From the NCBI RefSeq assembly GCF_934668725.1, contig NZ_CAKUOF010000004.1, forward strand, positions 62,001 to 126,000: a DNA stretch of 64,000 bases, given 5' to 3'. The notes beneath the pieces are model-generated. The model did not search any database, was not told where the DNA came from, and saw nothing but the letters and a program-made list of their open reading frames with translations. This DNA comes from an uncultured Dysgonomonas sp. Its GTDB lineage: Bacteria; Bacteroidota; Bacteroidia; Bacteroidales; Dysgonomonadaceae. Positions 8,581 through 17,359 of this stretch are shown here, piece by piece; within the stretch, counting starts at the first letter, position 1; every line of letters begins with the position of its first letter. The translations under genes were made by a program, and so were the position numbers.

Positions 8581-9354
8581 TCATTTATTATTTATTTCAT
8601 CCATTTCTACAGCTTTAACCTTTTTGAATAGATCTGAAGCGAAAACAAAATCATTAAGAGCTTCATTTTTAGTTGTCAATATCTGCTCGTTGTTTCCTTC
8701 CCATTCAAGGTTTCCTTCTTTGATGAAGAATATCTTATCACCAATATTCATTACCGAGTTCATATCATGTGTATTGATGATTGTGGTAATTTTGTATTCT
8801 TTGGTAATATCACTTATCAACTCGTCAATTACCAGCGATGTTTGAGGATCTAGACCTGAGTTAGGCTCGTCACAAAACAAGTACTTCGGATTGAGGGATA
8901 TGGCTCTGGCAATGGCAGCCCGTTTCATCATACCTCCACTTATTTCCGAAGGGTATAAGTGCCCTGCATCCGAAAGATTTACCCTGTCGAGGCAAGACTG
9001 AGCACGTTTCGTTTTTTCACTTTTAGACATTGTGGAAAACATGTCTAATGGAAAATAAACATTTTCGAATACAGTCATGGCATCAAATAGTGCCGATCCC
9101 TGAAAAATCATCCCCATCTCTTGCCTTAAAGCTTTCATCTGGTGTGTTGATAATTTTGTCAGATCTCTGTTGTCGTACAGTATCTCACCTTTAGTGGGTC
9201 TCATTAGTCCAATCAGGTTTTTAAGTAATACTGTTTTACCCGAGCCGCTTCGACCTATAATAAGGTTATTTTTACCTTCTTCGAAAGTCATGCTAAGTCC
9301 TTTAAGTACATCGCGACCGTCGAATGATTTTACTAAATTTCTAACTTCTATCAT
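8581..9354 (-). CDS. ABC transporter ATPase, MlaF-like
   Basis: This 257 aa protein is the ATPase of a phospholipid-transport ABC system that maintains outer-membrane lipid asymmetry. Walker A GRSGSGKT (34-41), the signature SGGMMKRAAIARA and Walker B LFCDEPNSGLDP are intact; MMKR in the signature is typical of MlaF. It overlaps the upstream permease by 4 nt, so the two are translationally coupled. The substrate-binding MlaD-like subunit is not adjacent in this window. Confidence 0.9.
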   Translation of the reverse strand: MIEVRNLVKSFDGRDVLKGLSMTFEEGKNNLIIGRSGSGKTVLLKNLIGLMRPTKGEILYDNRDLTKLSTHQMKALRQEMGMIFQGSALFDAMTVFENVYFPLDMFSTMSKSEKTKRAQSCLDRVNLSDAGHLYPSEISGGMMKRAAIARAISLNPKYLFCDEPNSGLDPQTSLVIDELISDITKEYKITTIINTHDMNSVMNIGDKIFFIKEGNLEWEGNNEQILTTKNEALNDFVFASDLFKKVKAVEMDEINNK

Positions 9355-10100
9355 CCCATCATTAAATCAGTGATTAATAAATCGGAAATCAATATCAAAA
9401 TACTGCTTACAACAACAGCATTAGTACTCGCCTTTCCTACATCGAGTGAACCTCCTTTTGCATAATATCCATAATAGGCTGCTATTGAAGATATCAGAAA
9501 GGCAAAAAATATTGTTTTTATTATGGCATACCATATATAAAAGGTCTTGAAGAATGACTGCAATCCGTATTCAAAATCTACGACCGGAACAGCATTTGTA
9601 AAATAGCATACTCCAAATCCGCCAACAATACCGAAAAACATACTTAAGATTACCAATACAGGTACAAATGCCATTAAACCTACTACCTTGGGTAAAATTA
9701 AATAGTTTGCAGAGTTTACCCCCATTATTTCGAGGGCATCTATTTGTTCGGTAACCCGCATTGTTCCGATTTCGGAAGAAATGTTCGAACCTACTTTTCC
9801 TGCCAAAATAAGGCACATGATAGAGGACGAAAATTCAAGAAGAATAATCTCTCTGGATGTGTAACCTACTGTATAACGAGGTAATAGAGGATTGTTTATA
9901 TTCAGGGCTATTTGTATTACAATAACGGCTCCGATAAAAAACGAAATTATTATAACAATACTTATTGAATCGACTCCAAGTTTGCTTATCTCTTTTGATA
10001 GCTGCTGGAGAAAGATTCTCCACTTCTGGGGTCTGGTTAAGACTTTACGCATTAACATTGCATATTGTCCCAATTTTTCTAACGAACTTGTTAATAGCAT
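9351..10100 (-). CDS. ABC transporter permease, MlaE-like
   Basis: This 249 aa inner-membrane protein belongs to the MlaE/Ttg2 permease family, partner of the downstream MlaF ATPase. Features include the segment IQIALNINNPLLPRYTVGYTSREIILLEFSSSI, the family core GKVGSNISSEIGTMRVTEQIDALEIMGV and five or so hydrophobic helices. The stop overlaps the start of the ATPase gene. A candidate -7 box TACATTTG lies at 10229-10236. Confidence 0.9.
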   Translation of the reverse strand: MLLTSSLEKLGQYAMLMRKVLTRPQKWRIFLQQLSKEISKLGVDSISIVIIISFFIGAVIVIQIALNINNPLLPRYTVGYTSREIILLEFSSSIMCLILAGKVGSNISSEIGTMRVTEQIDALEIMGVNSANYLILPKVVGLMAFVPVLVILSMFFGIVGGFGVCYFTNAVPVVDFEYGLQSFFKTFYIWYAIIKTIFFAFLISSIAAYYGYYAKGGSLDVGKASTNAVVVSSILILISDLLITDLMMG

Positions 10101-10228
10101 ACCTTTAAATTAACTTTTAAGTATTGTAAAATATCAATACGTATTATTCAAATACTGTAATCTGTGTATTGTATATATCCGAAAAAAGAAATAAACAAGA
10201 TTATAGCCTTATCTGATTTTCTGAATAA

Positions 10229-10236
10229 CAAATGTA
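10229..10236 (-). promoter_or_regulatory. Bacteroidota -7 box, mlaE-mlaF
   Basis: Minus-strand TACATTTG lies about 129 nt before the permease start. No matching TTTG element was seen at the proper distance. Confidence 0.4.
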
Positions 10237-10244
10237 CAAAAAAA

Positions 10245-10931
10245 TTAGACAATGGAAGGAATTACGCTTTCCTCTCTCTCCGGATTTAATATCGATTTGC
10301 CGTTGTCGATAAACATTTTCTTTGCAACTTTCCCTATAATCAATGTCGATCCGGCATCAAAGCTACCCCCGATAACACCACCAACAATGGGTATTGCCTT
10401 TCCTAAGCCGGTTAGGCTTTTGCTTCCTAATTTTGAGGCAATATTAGCACTGACCTTTTCGTTGACCGAGAGAAGCATCTTTCTTGAGGTATTTTCAATG
10501 AAACTTCTTGCGAATTTTTCTCCGGCTTTGATTCCCATTTCTTTGAATACTTCTTTGGTGCCATTACCGAGCATACATATGTAGATAATCGACTTTACTT
10601 GGTCGCTTTGTATATCGTGGCCTCCCATATAAGCAATGGCTGAAATCATACGTACCTGAATATATATAACACTCGCTATATTGGCAGGCAGAGCAAATGG
10701 CATGACAGCCCATCCTCCCAATCCTGTAAAGAATCCGCTTGATGCAGCTTTGGTTACTTGCCATTTTATCAACTGATCTACTTGCTCATCAAGAGTACCT
10801 TTTGATTTTAGGTAATCGTTTCCTAATTGATATGCAGAATCTACTCCTCCAAATCCGTTGATGGCTCTGGCGTAAGTCCATTCAAGAACTTTTGAGACCA
10901 TACCGCTTTTGCTTGTCGTTATTTTACTCAT
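10245..10931 (-). CDS. EcsC family protein
   Basis: The 228 aa protein matches the EcsC family (named after the Bacillus ecs locus), whose biochemical role is unknown. Recognisable are the amphipathic stretch GFFTGLGGWAVMPFALPANIASVIYIQVRMISAIAYMGGHD, the KSIIYICMLGNG segment and the glycine-rich C-terminal KAIPIVGGVIGGSFDAGSTLIIGKVAKKMF. It has no signal peptide and probably associates peripherally with the membrane. It is on the same strand as speA but 288 nt away, beyond a strong terminator palindrome, so it is probably a separate transcript. Confidence 0.85.
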   Translation of the reverse strand: MSKITTSKSGMVSKVLEWTYARAINGFGGVDSAYQLGNDYLKSKGTLDEQVDQLIKWQVTKAASSGFFTGLGGWAVMPFALPANIASVIYIQVRMISAIAYMGGHDIQSDQVKSIIYICMLGNGTKEVFKEMGIKAGEKFARSFIENTSRKMLLSVNEKVSANIASKLGSKSLTGLGKAIPIVGGVIGGSFDAGSTLIIGKVAKKMFIDNGKSILNPEREESVIPSIV

Positions 10932-10950
10932 ATTTAGGATGTTTGTTTTT

Positions 10951-11198
10951 TATCTTTGCATCTCTGTTATATGACTAGCTAAGAGTATTAACAAAATACT
11001 TATAGGCTTTGTTTATGATGCTCTGGCTTATCGATAGATGTATCTATTGATTTGAGAGTGCAATATACTTCTAAAAATACATTGAGGGGCTTTCTGTTAA
11101 TACTATTTAACTCTGAGTCTTTTTTGCTCTGTTATTCATTATACCATACTACCAATAAATAAAGGCAAGGTTTAACCTTGCCTTTATTTATTGGTAGT
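10951..11198 (+). ncRNA. Candidate small RNA (speculative)
   Basis: A plus-strand TATCTTTGC, an ideal Bacteroidota -7 box, lies at 10951-10959. About 190 nt downstream is a 51-bp perfect palindrome that would terminate transcription in both directions. No plus-strand gene uses either signal. The segment between has two further inverted repeats: AGTATT/AATACT at 10984-11000, and ATCGATAGAT/ATCTATTGAT at 11030-11051. A TTTG element 19 nt upstream is lacking. It could instead be the untranslated leader of the minus-strand EcsC gene. Confidence 0.3.
11148..11198. terminator. 51-bp perfect palindrome, bidirectional terminator
   Basis: Two 25-bp arms (11148-11172 and 11174-11198) are exactly complementary around one central T. 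The core GGCAAGGTT/AACCTTGCC is followed on both strands by TTTATTTATTGG. It ends 21 nt below the speA stop and would terminate speA on the minus strand. Confidence 0.85.
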
Positions 11199-11219
11199 CA
11201 TAAGACTTGCCTTATGTTT

Positions 11220-13112
11220 TTACTCCAAATAAGTGTATCCGTACAATCCGGAACGATAGTTCGATAAAAACTCTTTACCTTCTTCAACAGTAATAGATCC
11301 CTGTTTAACACAGCTTGTTACCCATGTTTCTACAGTTCTAACCAGTTTTTTTGCATTATATTGTGCATATTCCAGCACTTCGGCTACAGTCTCACCATCT
11401 ATCATTTGTTCTATCTTATATCCGTTTTCATCCACAGATACGTGGACTGCATTGGTATCTCCGAACAAGTTATGAAGGTCACCCAATATTTCTTGATAGG
11501 CGCCTACCAGAAAGACTCCCAAATAATACGATTCATTTTTTTTCAGGCTATGTACAGGCAAGTATCCTGTTTGATTGCCTGTTGGAATGAAATTATCTAT
11601 TTTACCGTCCGAATCACAAGTGATATCCTGTAAGGTTGCTGTTCTATCAGGCCTTTCTCCTAAGCGATGCAACGGCATGATCGGAAAAATCTGATCGATA
11701 GCCCAAGAGTCGGGTAGGGATTGGAATAGAGAAAAGTTGCAAAAGTATTTATCGGGCAATAGCTTTGCCAATTGCTTCAACTCGTCAGGAGAATGCTTCA
11801 TGCGTCCTGCCATTTGGTATATCTCTCGTGCAATAGAGAAATAGAGGCGTTCTACCTGTGCTCTGGTTTTCAGGTTAAGCATTCCTAGACTAAATAAGTC
11901 AAGGGCTTCTTCTCTAATTTGTTGCGAGTCGTGCCAAGCTTCCAGCATTCGGCGCTGATTCAGATCATCCCATATCTGGTACAGCTCGCGTACCAATTCG
12001 TGATCTTCGGGACTAATTTCGTCACTCTCTTCCCATTCGGGTAAGGTTGCAGTCTCGAGTGCTTCAAATACAAGTATGGAGTGATGAGCGGTCAAAGATC
12101 TCCCTGATTCTGTAATGATATTAGGATGGGGTAAGCCGTTTTTATTCGCTGCATCTACCATTGTTGATATAGAGTCGTTTACATACTCTTGTATACTGTA
12201 GTTGACACTGCTTTCGCTGTGTGATGAGCGTGTACCGTCGTAGTCGATACCAAGACCTCCTCCTATATCTACAAATTCTATATTATACCCCATTCCATGA
12301 AGTTGTACATAGAATTGCGAAGCTTCGCGTAATGCGGTTTTGATTCGTCTGATTTTTGTTACCTGACTACCTATGTGAAAGTGGATTAGACGCAAAGAAC
12401 CTTGCATGTTGTTTTTGTCAAGAAATGCAAGTGCTTCCAATAATTCACTCGAATTGAGCCCGAATTTACTTACATCGCCTCCTGATTCTTCCCATTTGCC
12501 GCTACCGCTACTTGCCAGCTTGATGCGTATACCGATGTTCGGAACAATCTTTAAGCGTTTTGCAGTTTTAGTAATAAGAGGTAGTTCGTTGAGTTTCTCT
12601 ACAACAATAAATACTCTTTTACCCATTTTTTGAGCTAGAAGAGCCAGTTCTACATAACTTTCGTCTTTGTATCCGTTACAAATAATCAAGGAATTAGGGT
12701 CGGTATTAATGGCAATAACAGCATGAAGCTCGGGTTTAGAACCTGCTTCGAGTCCTATGTTGAATTTCTTGCCATGACTTACCAACTCTTCCACTACGGG
12801 TCGCATTTGATTCACCTTTATAGGATATATAATGTGATTCTGTGCTTCGTAACCATACTCCTTCGCCGCTTTTTTAAAGCAGGTAGATATTTTTTCGATG
12901 CGGTTATCCAGAATATCCGGAAAACGAACTAATACAGGAGCTGCTACATCCCTGAGTTGTAGTTCATCTATCAACTCTTTCATGTCCACAGCTACACCGT
13001 CTTTTCGGGGAGTAACTACTACGTTCCCCTTTTCATTGATTGAAAAATAATTAACACCCCAACTGGAGATGTTGTACAATTCTTCCGAATCTTCAATGCG
13101 CCATTTTCTCAT
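11220..13112 (-). CDS. speA: Biosynthetic arginine decarboxylase
   Basis: SpeA is a PLP enzyme converting L-arginine to agmatine, the entry to polyamine synthesis in many Bacteroidales. At 630 aa the length is typical of the biosynthetic (alanine-racemase-fold) form. Seen are YPIKVNQ with PLP Lys99, HFHIGSQ, VDIGGGLGIDYDG for phosphate binding, and the helical bundle insertion with RQ/EEALDLF. It pairs functionally with the carboxynorspermidine dehydrogenase-type gene at 56535. It follows the flavin reductase-like gene by 45 nt and ends at the 51-bp palindrome. Confidence 0.96.
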   Translation of the reverse strand: MRKWRIEDSEELYNISSWGVNYFSINEKGNVVVTPRKDGVAVDMKELIDELQLRDVAAPVLVRFPDILDNRIEKISTCFKKAAKEYGYEAQNHIIYPIKVNQMRPVVEELVSHGKKFNIGLEAGSKPELHAVIAINTDPNSLIICNGYKDESYVELALLAQKMGKRVFIVVEKLNELPLITKTAKRLKIVPNIGIRIKLASSGSGKWEESGGDVSKFGLNSSELLEALAFLDKNNMQGSLRLIHFHIGSQVTKIRRIKTALREASQFYVQLHGMGYNIEFVDIGGGLGIDYDGTRSSHSESSVNYSIQEYVNDSISTMVDAANKNGLPHPNIITESGRSLTAHHSILVFEALETATLPEWEESDEISPEDHELVRELYQIWDDLNQRRMLEAWHDSQQIREEALDLFSLGMLNLKTRAQVERLYFSIAREIYQMAGRMKHSPDELKQLAKLLPDKYFCNFSLFQSLPDSWAIDQIFPIMPLHRLGERPDRTATLQDITCDSDGKIDNFIPTGNQTGYLPVHSLKKNESYYLGVFLVGAYQEILGDLHNLFGDTNAVHVSVDENGYKIEQMIDGETVAEVLEYAQYNAKKLVRTVETWVTSCVKQGSITVEEGKEFLSNYRSGLYGYTYLE

Positions 13113-13157
13113 TATTGCAAATACGCCTGTTTAAAATTGTTTGTAAATAGAATGACT

Positions 13158-13667
13158 TTACTTTTTGTTTAAGACTTTTGTGATTTCCCCTATATATAAC
13201 ACATGAAAGTCTTTTTCGGGAAACCATCTGTTTATAATTTCTTTATCCAGAAAATATTCTCCACCCATAGGTTGAGCATATAACTTTTTTATAAAAATAG
13301 CTGTATGGGCTTCTTCAAAATAAGGAATACCTTCATCATGAATAATGCTCAATTCCGCCTTTTCTATTTTATTCTCATCTCTGCCTGATACTTTTCCCAG
13401 ATAGCTTAGTTTCTTTAAATAACTTTTATCAAAGAAAGTAAGAGAAAAAGACTCTGCATTATCTACGAATTCTTTCGTATAGCGTTGTGGGCGAATTACA
13501 ATGAAAGCGACCTGTTTGTTCCACATGATACCGAAACCTCCCCAACTGGCGGTCATTGTATTTACTCTGCCTTCTTTTTCGGCAGTAACTAACATCCACT
13601 CTTCTTTAATGTCGAAAGGCGAAAATGCTAATTCTTTAGCCGATATTTCTTTGAAATTATTCATCAT
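13158..13667 (-). CDS. Flavin reductase-like FMN-binding protein
   Basis: This 169 aa protein of the flavin-reductase-like split-barrel family is expected to bind FMN. Seen are NTMTASWGGFGIMWNKQVAFIVIRPQRYT, the conserved core of the family, and the SFSLTFF strand. No partner oxygenase or flavodoxin is adjacent, so the electron acceptor is unknown. It lies between the SGNH hydrolase (34 nt) and speA (45 nt), all minus strand. A start one codon later (second Met) is equally possible. Confidence 0.82.
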   Translation of the reverse strand: MMNNFKEISAKELAFSPFDIKEEWMLVTAEKEGRVNTMTASWGGFGIMWNKQVAFIVIRPQRYTKEFVDNAESFSLTFFDKSYLKKLSYLGKVSGRDENKIEKAELSIIHDEGIPYFEEAHTAIFIKKLYAQPMGGEYFLDKEIINRWFPEKDFHVLYIGEITKVLNKK

Positions 13668-13701
13668 TGTCTATAAATCTTTTCAGAAAAAGTTTTAGCC
13701 T

Positions 13702-14364
13702 CTAATAAATATATTTTTGAAGCTCATTTACCCATATGCTATAAGCAGATTCGGTAAGATGTAAGCCGTCATTTGTATATTGGGCATCTAATTTTCCATC
13801 TTTATCCATATATAATGGGTTGATATTTACGAAAACTATTTTTTCTTTTGATGCCAACTTTTTCAACTCTTTATTGAGCTTTCCTATTTGCTTTTCTTTT
13901 CCGATTAGTCTTTTATAACGCCCGAAGTCATTATTGACTGGAAGTAAGCTCTGTATATAAATAACGGTTTCGGGAGATTCCTCTTTTACTCGTTGAATTA
14001 TATAACGATAATGTTTTATAATTTGTTTGTTCGGTACATTTTGAGAGATGTCATTAATGCCCGCCAAAATAAATAGTTTAGAAGGGTGCGATATTGCAAT
14101 TTCATCTATTCTGTTGAGCATACCTTCAGTATTATCGCCTGATATCCCTCTATTGGCGGGAGTAGTTTCAGGGAAGTATTTATCCCATTGTCCACCTTCT
14201 GTCAGACTATTTCCTAAAAAGACAACCTTATTTTCTCCAATCGGATTTAGCTCAAAATAAGCAATACGATCCCTATAATGATCGGTATCAAATTCCTTTC
14301 TTTCTTGTGCCTGAGCATACAGTGCAATCATAAAGAAAAATACAATGAAAATCTTTTTACTCAA
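13702..14364 (-). CDS. Exported SGNH/GDSL-family hydrolase
   Basis: The 220 aa protein has a signal peptide (MSKKIFIVFFFMIALYAQAQ) and all four SGNH blocks: FLGNSLTEGG with nucleophile Ser53, NRGISGDN, ILAGINDI with the oxyanion Asn, and NDGLHLTESAY with the Asp199-His202 pair. Such proteins are esterases, often deacetylating sugars. The substrate here is unknown. It is followed on the same strand by the flavin reductase-like gene. Confidence 0.9.
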   Translation of the reverse strand: MSKKIFIVFFFMIALYAQAQERKEFDTDHYRDRIAYFELNPIGENKVVFLGNSLTEGGQWDKYFPETTPANRGISGDNTEGMLNRIDEIAISHPSKLFILAGINDISQNVPNKQIIKHYRYIIQRVKEESPETVIYIQSLLPVNNDFGRYKRLIGKEKQIGKLNKELKKLASKEKIVFVNINPLYMDKDGKLDAQYTNDGLHLTESAYSIWVNELQKYIY

Positions 14365-14436
14365 TTTTATAATAAATAAAAGTGTTTGTCTTAATACTAT
14401 TTATTATTGGAGTAGGCTTGAAAAAAGTATGTGACC

Positions 14437-16224
14437 TTAGTCAAGTTTCAATACTGCTAAGAATGCTTTTTGGGGTACTTCAACGTTACCGACCTGTTTC
14501 ATACGCTTTTTACCTTCTTTTTGTTTTTCGAGAAGTTTACGCTTACGTGAAATATCACCACCATAACATTTTGCGGTAACATCTTTACGTACTGCTTTTA
14601 TGGTTTCGCGAGCTATAATTTTAGCTCCTATGGCTGCTTGTATGGCAATATCAAATTGTTGACGAGGGATCAGTTCTTTTAGTTTTTCGCACATTCTACG
14701 ACCAAAAGTAACTGCATTGTCTACGTGGGTAAGTGTCGATAATGCATCTACCGGCTCTCCATTTAAGAGAATATCCATTTTTGCCAGTTTAGCTTCACGG
14801 TAGTCATGCATTTGGTAGTCGAATGAAGCGTATCCTTTTGATATACTTTTCAGTTTGTCATAAAAGTCAATTACAATTTCACCTAAGGGTAAATCGTAGG
14901 TGATTTCTACACGGTCGCCCGAAATATACTCTTGTTTCAATAGTATTCCACGTTTACCTAAACATAGAGACATGATAGGGCCTATGTAAGCTGTACTGGT
15001 AATCACCGAAGCACGTATATAAGGTTCTTCAATATAGTCGATGAGAGTAGGGTCGGGTAACCCCGAAGGATTGTGTACCTCTTTTACGTTACCTTTTTTG
15101 TCATATACCAGATACGAAACGTTAGGGACGGTAGTAATTACATCCATGTTGAATTCACGTTCCAAGCGTTCTTGGATAATTTCCATGTGCAGAAGTCCCA
15201 AGAATCCACATCGGAAACCAAAGCCAAGTGCAATAGAGGATTCGGGCTGGAAAGTAAGCGAAGCGTCATTGAGTTGAAGTTTTTCGAGAGAAGCTCTCAA
15301 ATCTTCAAAATCTTCGCTTTCGATAGGGTATACCCCGGCAAAAACCATGGGTTTTACTTCTTCAAAACCGTCAATTGCTTTCTCACAAGGATTCTTTACA
15401 TGCGTGATTGTATCACCTACTTTTACTTCCTTGGAGGTTTTTATTCCTGATATGATATATCCTACATCACCGCAGGTAACTTCGTCCCGGGGCGACATGT
15501 TTAGTTTTAATACACCAATCTCGTCTGCATTGTATTCTTTTCCTGTAGCAAAGAACTTTACAAGGTCTCCTTTTCTTATGGAGCCGTTTACAATTTTGAA
15601 GTAGGCAATAATACCACGGAATGAATTGAAAACAGAGTCGAAAATCAAGGCTTGCAAAGGTGCTTCCGGATCTCCTTTTGGTGCAGGAACACGTTCTATG
15701 ATGGCTGCCAGAATATCATATACTCCTTGTCCCATTTTTCCACTTGCACGGATTATTTCTTCACGTTTACACCCCAACAGTTCAATGATTTGATCTTCTA
15801 CCTCTTCGGGCATAGCGCTTGGGAGGTCAATCTTATTAAGAACCGGAATGATTTCCAGATCATTATCGATAGCCATATAGAGGTTCGATATCGTTTGGGC
15901 TTGTATTCCCTGAGCTGCATCTACTATAAGTAATGCTCCTTCACAGGCTGCAATAGATCGCGAAACTTCATAAGAGAAGTCAACGTGTCCCGGAGTGTCA
16001 ATCAGGTTGAGTATGTATGTTTCACCATTGTACTGGTATTGCATCTGGATAGCGTGGCTTTTGATGGTGATTCCACGTTCACGTTCCAGATCCATATTAT
16101 CCAAGACCTGAGCCTGCATATCTTTGCCTTCAACTGTTTTAGTATATTCAAGCAGACGGTCGGCTAATGTGCTCTTACCATGATCTATATGTGCAATGAT
16201 GCAGAAATTTCTTATTTTATTCAT
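14437..16224 (-). CDS. lepA: Translation elongation factor 4 (LepA)
   Basis: This 595 aa ribosome-binding GTPase is implicated in back-translocation and 30S biogenesis. G1 AHIDHGKSTL (11-20), G3 DTPGHVDF with the catalytic His80, and G4 NKID (130-133) are intact. The LepA-specific C-terminal domain ends in RKRKLLEKQKEGKKRMK and VPQKAFLAVLKLD. The length is standard. A -7 box at 16369-16376 gives a leader of roughly 140 nt, which carries an AGGTC palindrome 22 nt before the start. Confidence 0.98.
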   Translation of the reverse strand: MNKIRNFCIIAHIDHGKSTLADRLLEYTKTVEGKDMQAQVLDNMDLERERGITIKSHAIQMQYQYNGETYILNLIDTPGHVDFSYEVSRSIAACEGALLIVDAAQGIQAQTISNLYMAIDNDLEIIPVLNKIDLPSAMPEEVEDQIIELLGCKREEIIRASGKMGQGVYDILAAIIERVPAPKGDPEAPLQALIFDSVFNSFRGIIAYFKIVNGSIRKGDLVKFFATGKEYNADEIGVLKLNMSPRDEVTCGDVGYIISGIKTSKEVKVGDTITHVKNPCEKAIDGFEEVKPMVFAGVYPIESEDFEDLRASLEKLQLNDASLTFQPESSIALGFGFRCGFLGLLHMEIIQERLEREFNMDVITTVPNVSYLVYDKKGNVKEVHNPSGLPDPTLIDYIEEPYIRASVITSTAYIGPIMSLCLGKRGILLKQEYISGDRVEITYDLPLGEIVIDFYDKLKSISKGYASFDYQMHDYREAKLAKMDILLNGEPVDALSTLTHVDNAVTFGRRMCEKLKELIPRQQFDIAIQAAIGAKIIARETIKAVRKDVTAKCYGGDISRKRKLLEKQKEGKKRMKQVGNVEVPQKAFLAVLKLD

Positions 16225-16246
16225 TCTTAAAACGACGGTATGACTA

Positions 16247-16259
16247 AGGTCACAGACCT
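16247..16259. repeat. AGGTC-N3-GACCT palindrome in lepA leader
   Basis: Perfect copy, plus-strand spacer ACA, 22 nt before the lepA start. In gene orientation it is preceded by AATAAAT. Confidence 0.85.
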
Positions 16260-16368
16260 ATTTATTACTTTGGCAGGTACAAATACAACGAAATTAGATC
16301 CAGTTGTATTAAATACTCATTATTATTTAATTTGTCGATTGGAGATTTTAACCCCAATTTACGGGATG

Positions 16369-16376
16369 CAAATATA
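16369..16376 (-). promoter_or_regulatory. Bacteroidota -7 box, lepA
   Basis: Minus-strand TATATTTG lies 144 nt before the lepA start. Confidence 0.5.
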
Positions 16377-16570
16377 CGGAAAGAATTACACTATCGAAAT
16401 AACATTATGTAATAAAATCTATTAAGGTCGGGATGTTGATCGTTTTTTGTTTTAAATACAAAATCTTCTATAGGTCATGTTGCCCATAAAGGAACCTGTA
16501 AGATGAAATTCTTACTGATTATTTAACGTTACTTAATCAGGGTTTGTCGCTAAATTTAAAATACAAATTA

Positions 16571-16578
16571 TACATTTG
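16571..16578 (+). promoter_or_regulatory. Bacteroidota -7 box, exported YhcH-like gene
   Basis: TACATTTG lies about 112 nt before the start at 16690. A TTTG at 16543-16546 is 24 nt upstream, longer than the usual 19-21. Confidence 0.45.
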
Positions 16579-16689
16579 TTTATCATAAAATTGTACCGTG
16601 AAGTATTTATTGCTATATTGTGTAAATGAATTGTGCTGTTTGATTTACAGGTATATAATAATGTTTTTCGGTATTTAAAGATTAAATCT

Positions 16690-17319
16690 ATGAAGACGAA
16701 AACACTATTGAGCCGTTTTGTACTGTCCTTTTATGTTGTTATATTATTTCCGGTTACCAATATAAATGCACAGCACTCTGTAAAAACAAAACAAGAACCA
16801 TCGAAAGAACAAAGATGGTTTGACGAAAAGAAGTGGCTCGAAGGAGCCGTAGCATTTCCTGATACGGGAATAGATGAAACGATATTTGCCTCCCATTATG
16901 AAAAGCATCCGGAAAGATGGAAAAAGGTGTTTGAATTTCTCAAAGAGAATAATTTGAGCACATTACCACTCGGCAAGCAATCGTTGGGAGAGGATGTAAC
17001 TGTAAATGTACAGGAATATATGACCCGTGAACCGGGTAACGAACAGTTGGAAGGGCACAAAAAATACATCGACTTACAATATGTAGTTGATGGTTGTGAG
17101 TTACAAGGCTATGCAAAGTTGGCAACAGCTCTAGAAGTTGTAAATCCATATGATGAAAAAAGAGATGTCGTTCATTATAAAGTACCGGTAATAGAATATC
17201 ATGTAGTGAGACCGGATCATTTTACTATATTTTTTCCGGATGACATCCATATGACTAACATTCAGTATGGAGAAAAGGCTAAGGTTCGCAAGGTCGTTTT
17301 TAAAATAGCGGTTGATTAG
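16690..17319 (+). CDS. Exported YhcH/YjgK/YiaL family protein
   Basis: The family (DUF386, cupin-like; includes the E. coli YiaL and EbgC proteins) is linked to sugar and sialic acid catabolism. The core KYIDLQYVVDGCELQGYA and the metal-ligand-like segment FFPDDIHMTN are clear. I place the start at 16690 (MKTKTLLSRFVLSFYVV), giving 210 aa with a signal peptide ending near NINAQ; an upstream in-frame ATG at 16633 would bury that signal. Most family members I know are cytoplasmic, so export is unusual. No sialic-acid or other sugar genes are adjacent. Confidence 0.82.
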   Translation: MKTKTLLSRFVLSFYVVILFPVTNINAQHSVKTKQEPSKEQRWFDEKKWLEGAVAFPDTGIDETIFASHYEKHPERWKKVFEFLKENNLSTLPLGKQSLGEDVTVNVQEYMTREPGNEQLEGHKKYIDLQYVVDGCELQGYAKLATALEVVNPYDEKRDVVHYKVPVIEYHVVRPDHFTIFFPDDIHMTNIQYGEKAKVRKVVFKIAVD

Positions 17320-17332
17320 TTGGTAGTGGTAT

Positions 17333-17346
17333 AAGTCTGTGATCTT
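17333..17346. repeat. Degenerate AGGTC-type palindrome
   Basis: AAG-TC, TGT, GATCTT resembles the dispersed element with one base missing from the left arm. It lies 13 nt before the TonB-C gene start. Confidence 0.35.
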
Positions 17347-17359
17347 AATTAATTGAGTT

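Larger units (their letters stand above)
16225..16689. other. Divergent intergenic region, lepA / YhcH-like gene
   Basis: 465 nt without a credible gene. It holds the lepA leader with its AGGTC palindrome, the lepA -7 box and a plus-strand -7 box at 16571-16578. A half-matching AAGGTCGGG lies near 16424. A 61-codon open frame (16240-16425) overlaps the palindrome and promoter and is taken as chance. Confidence 0.6.
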
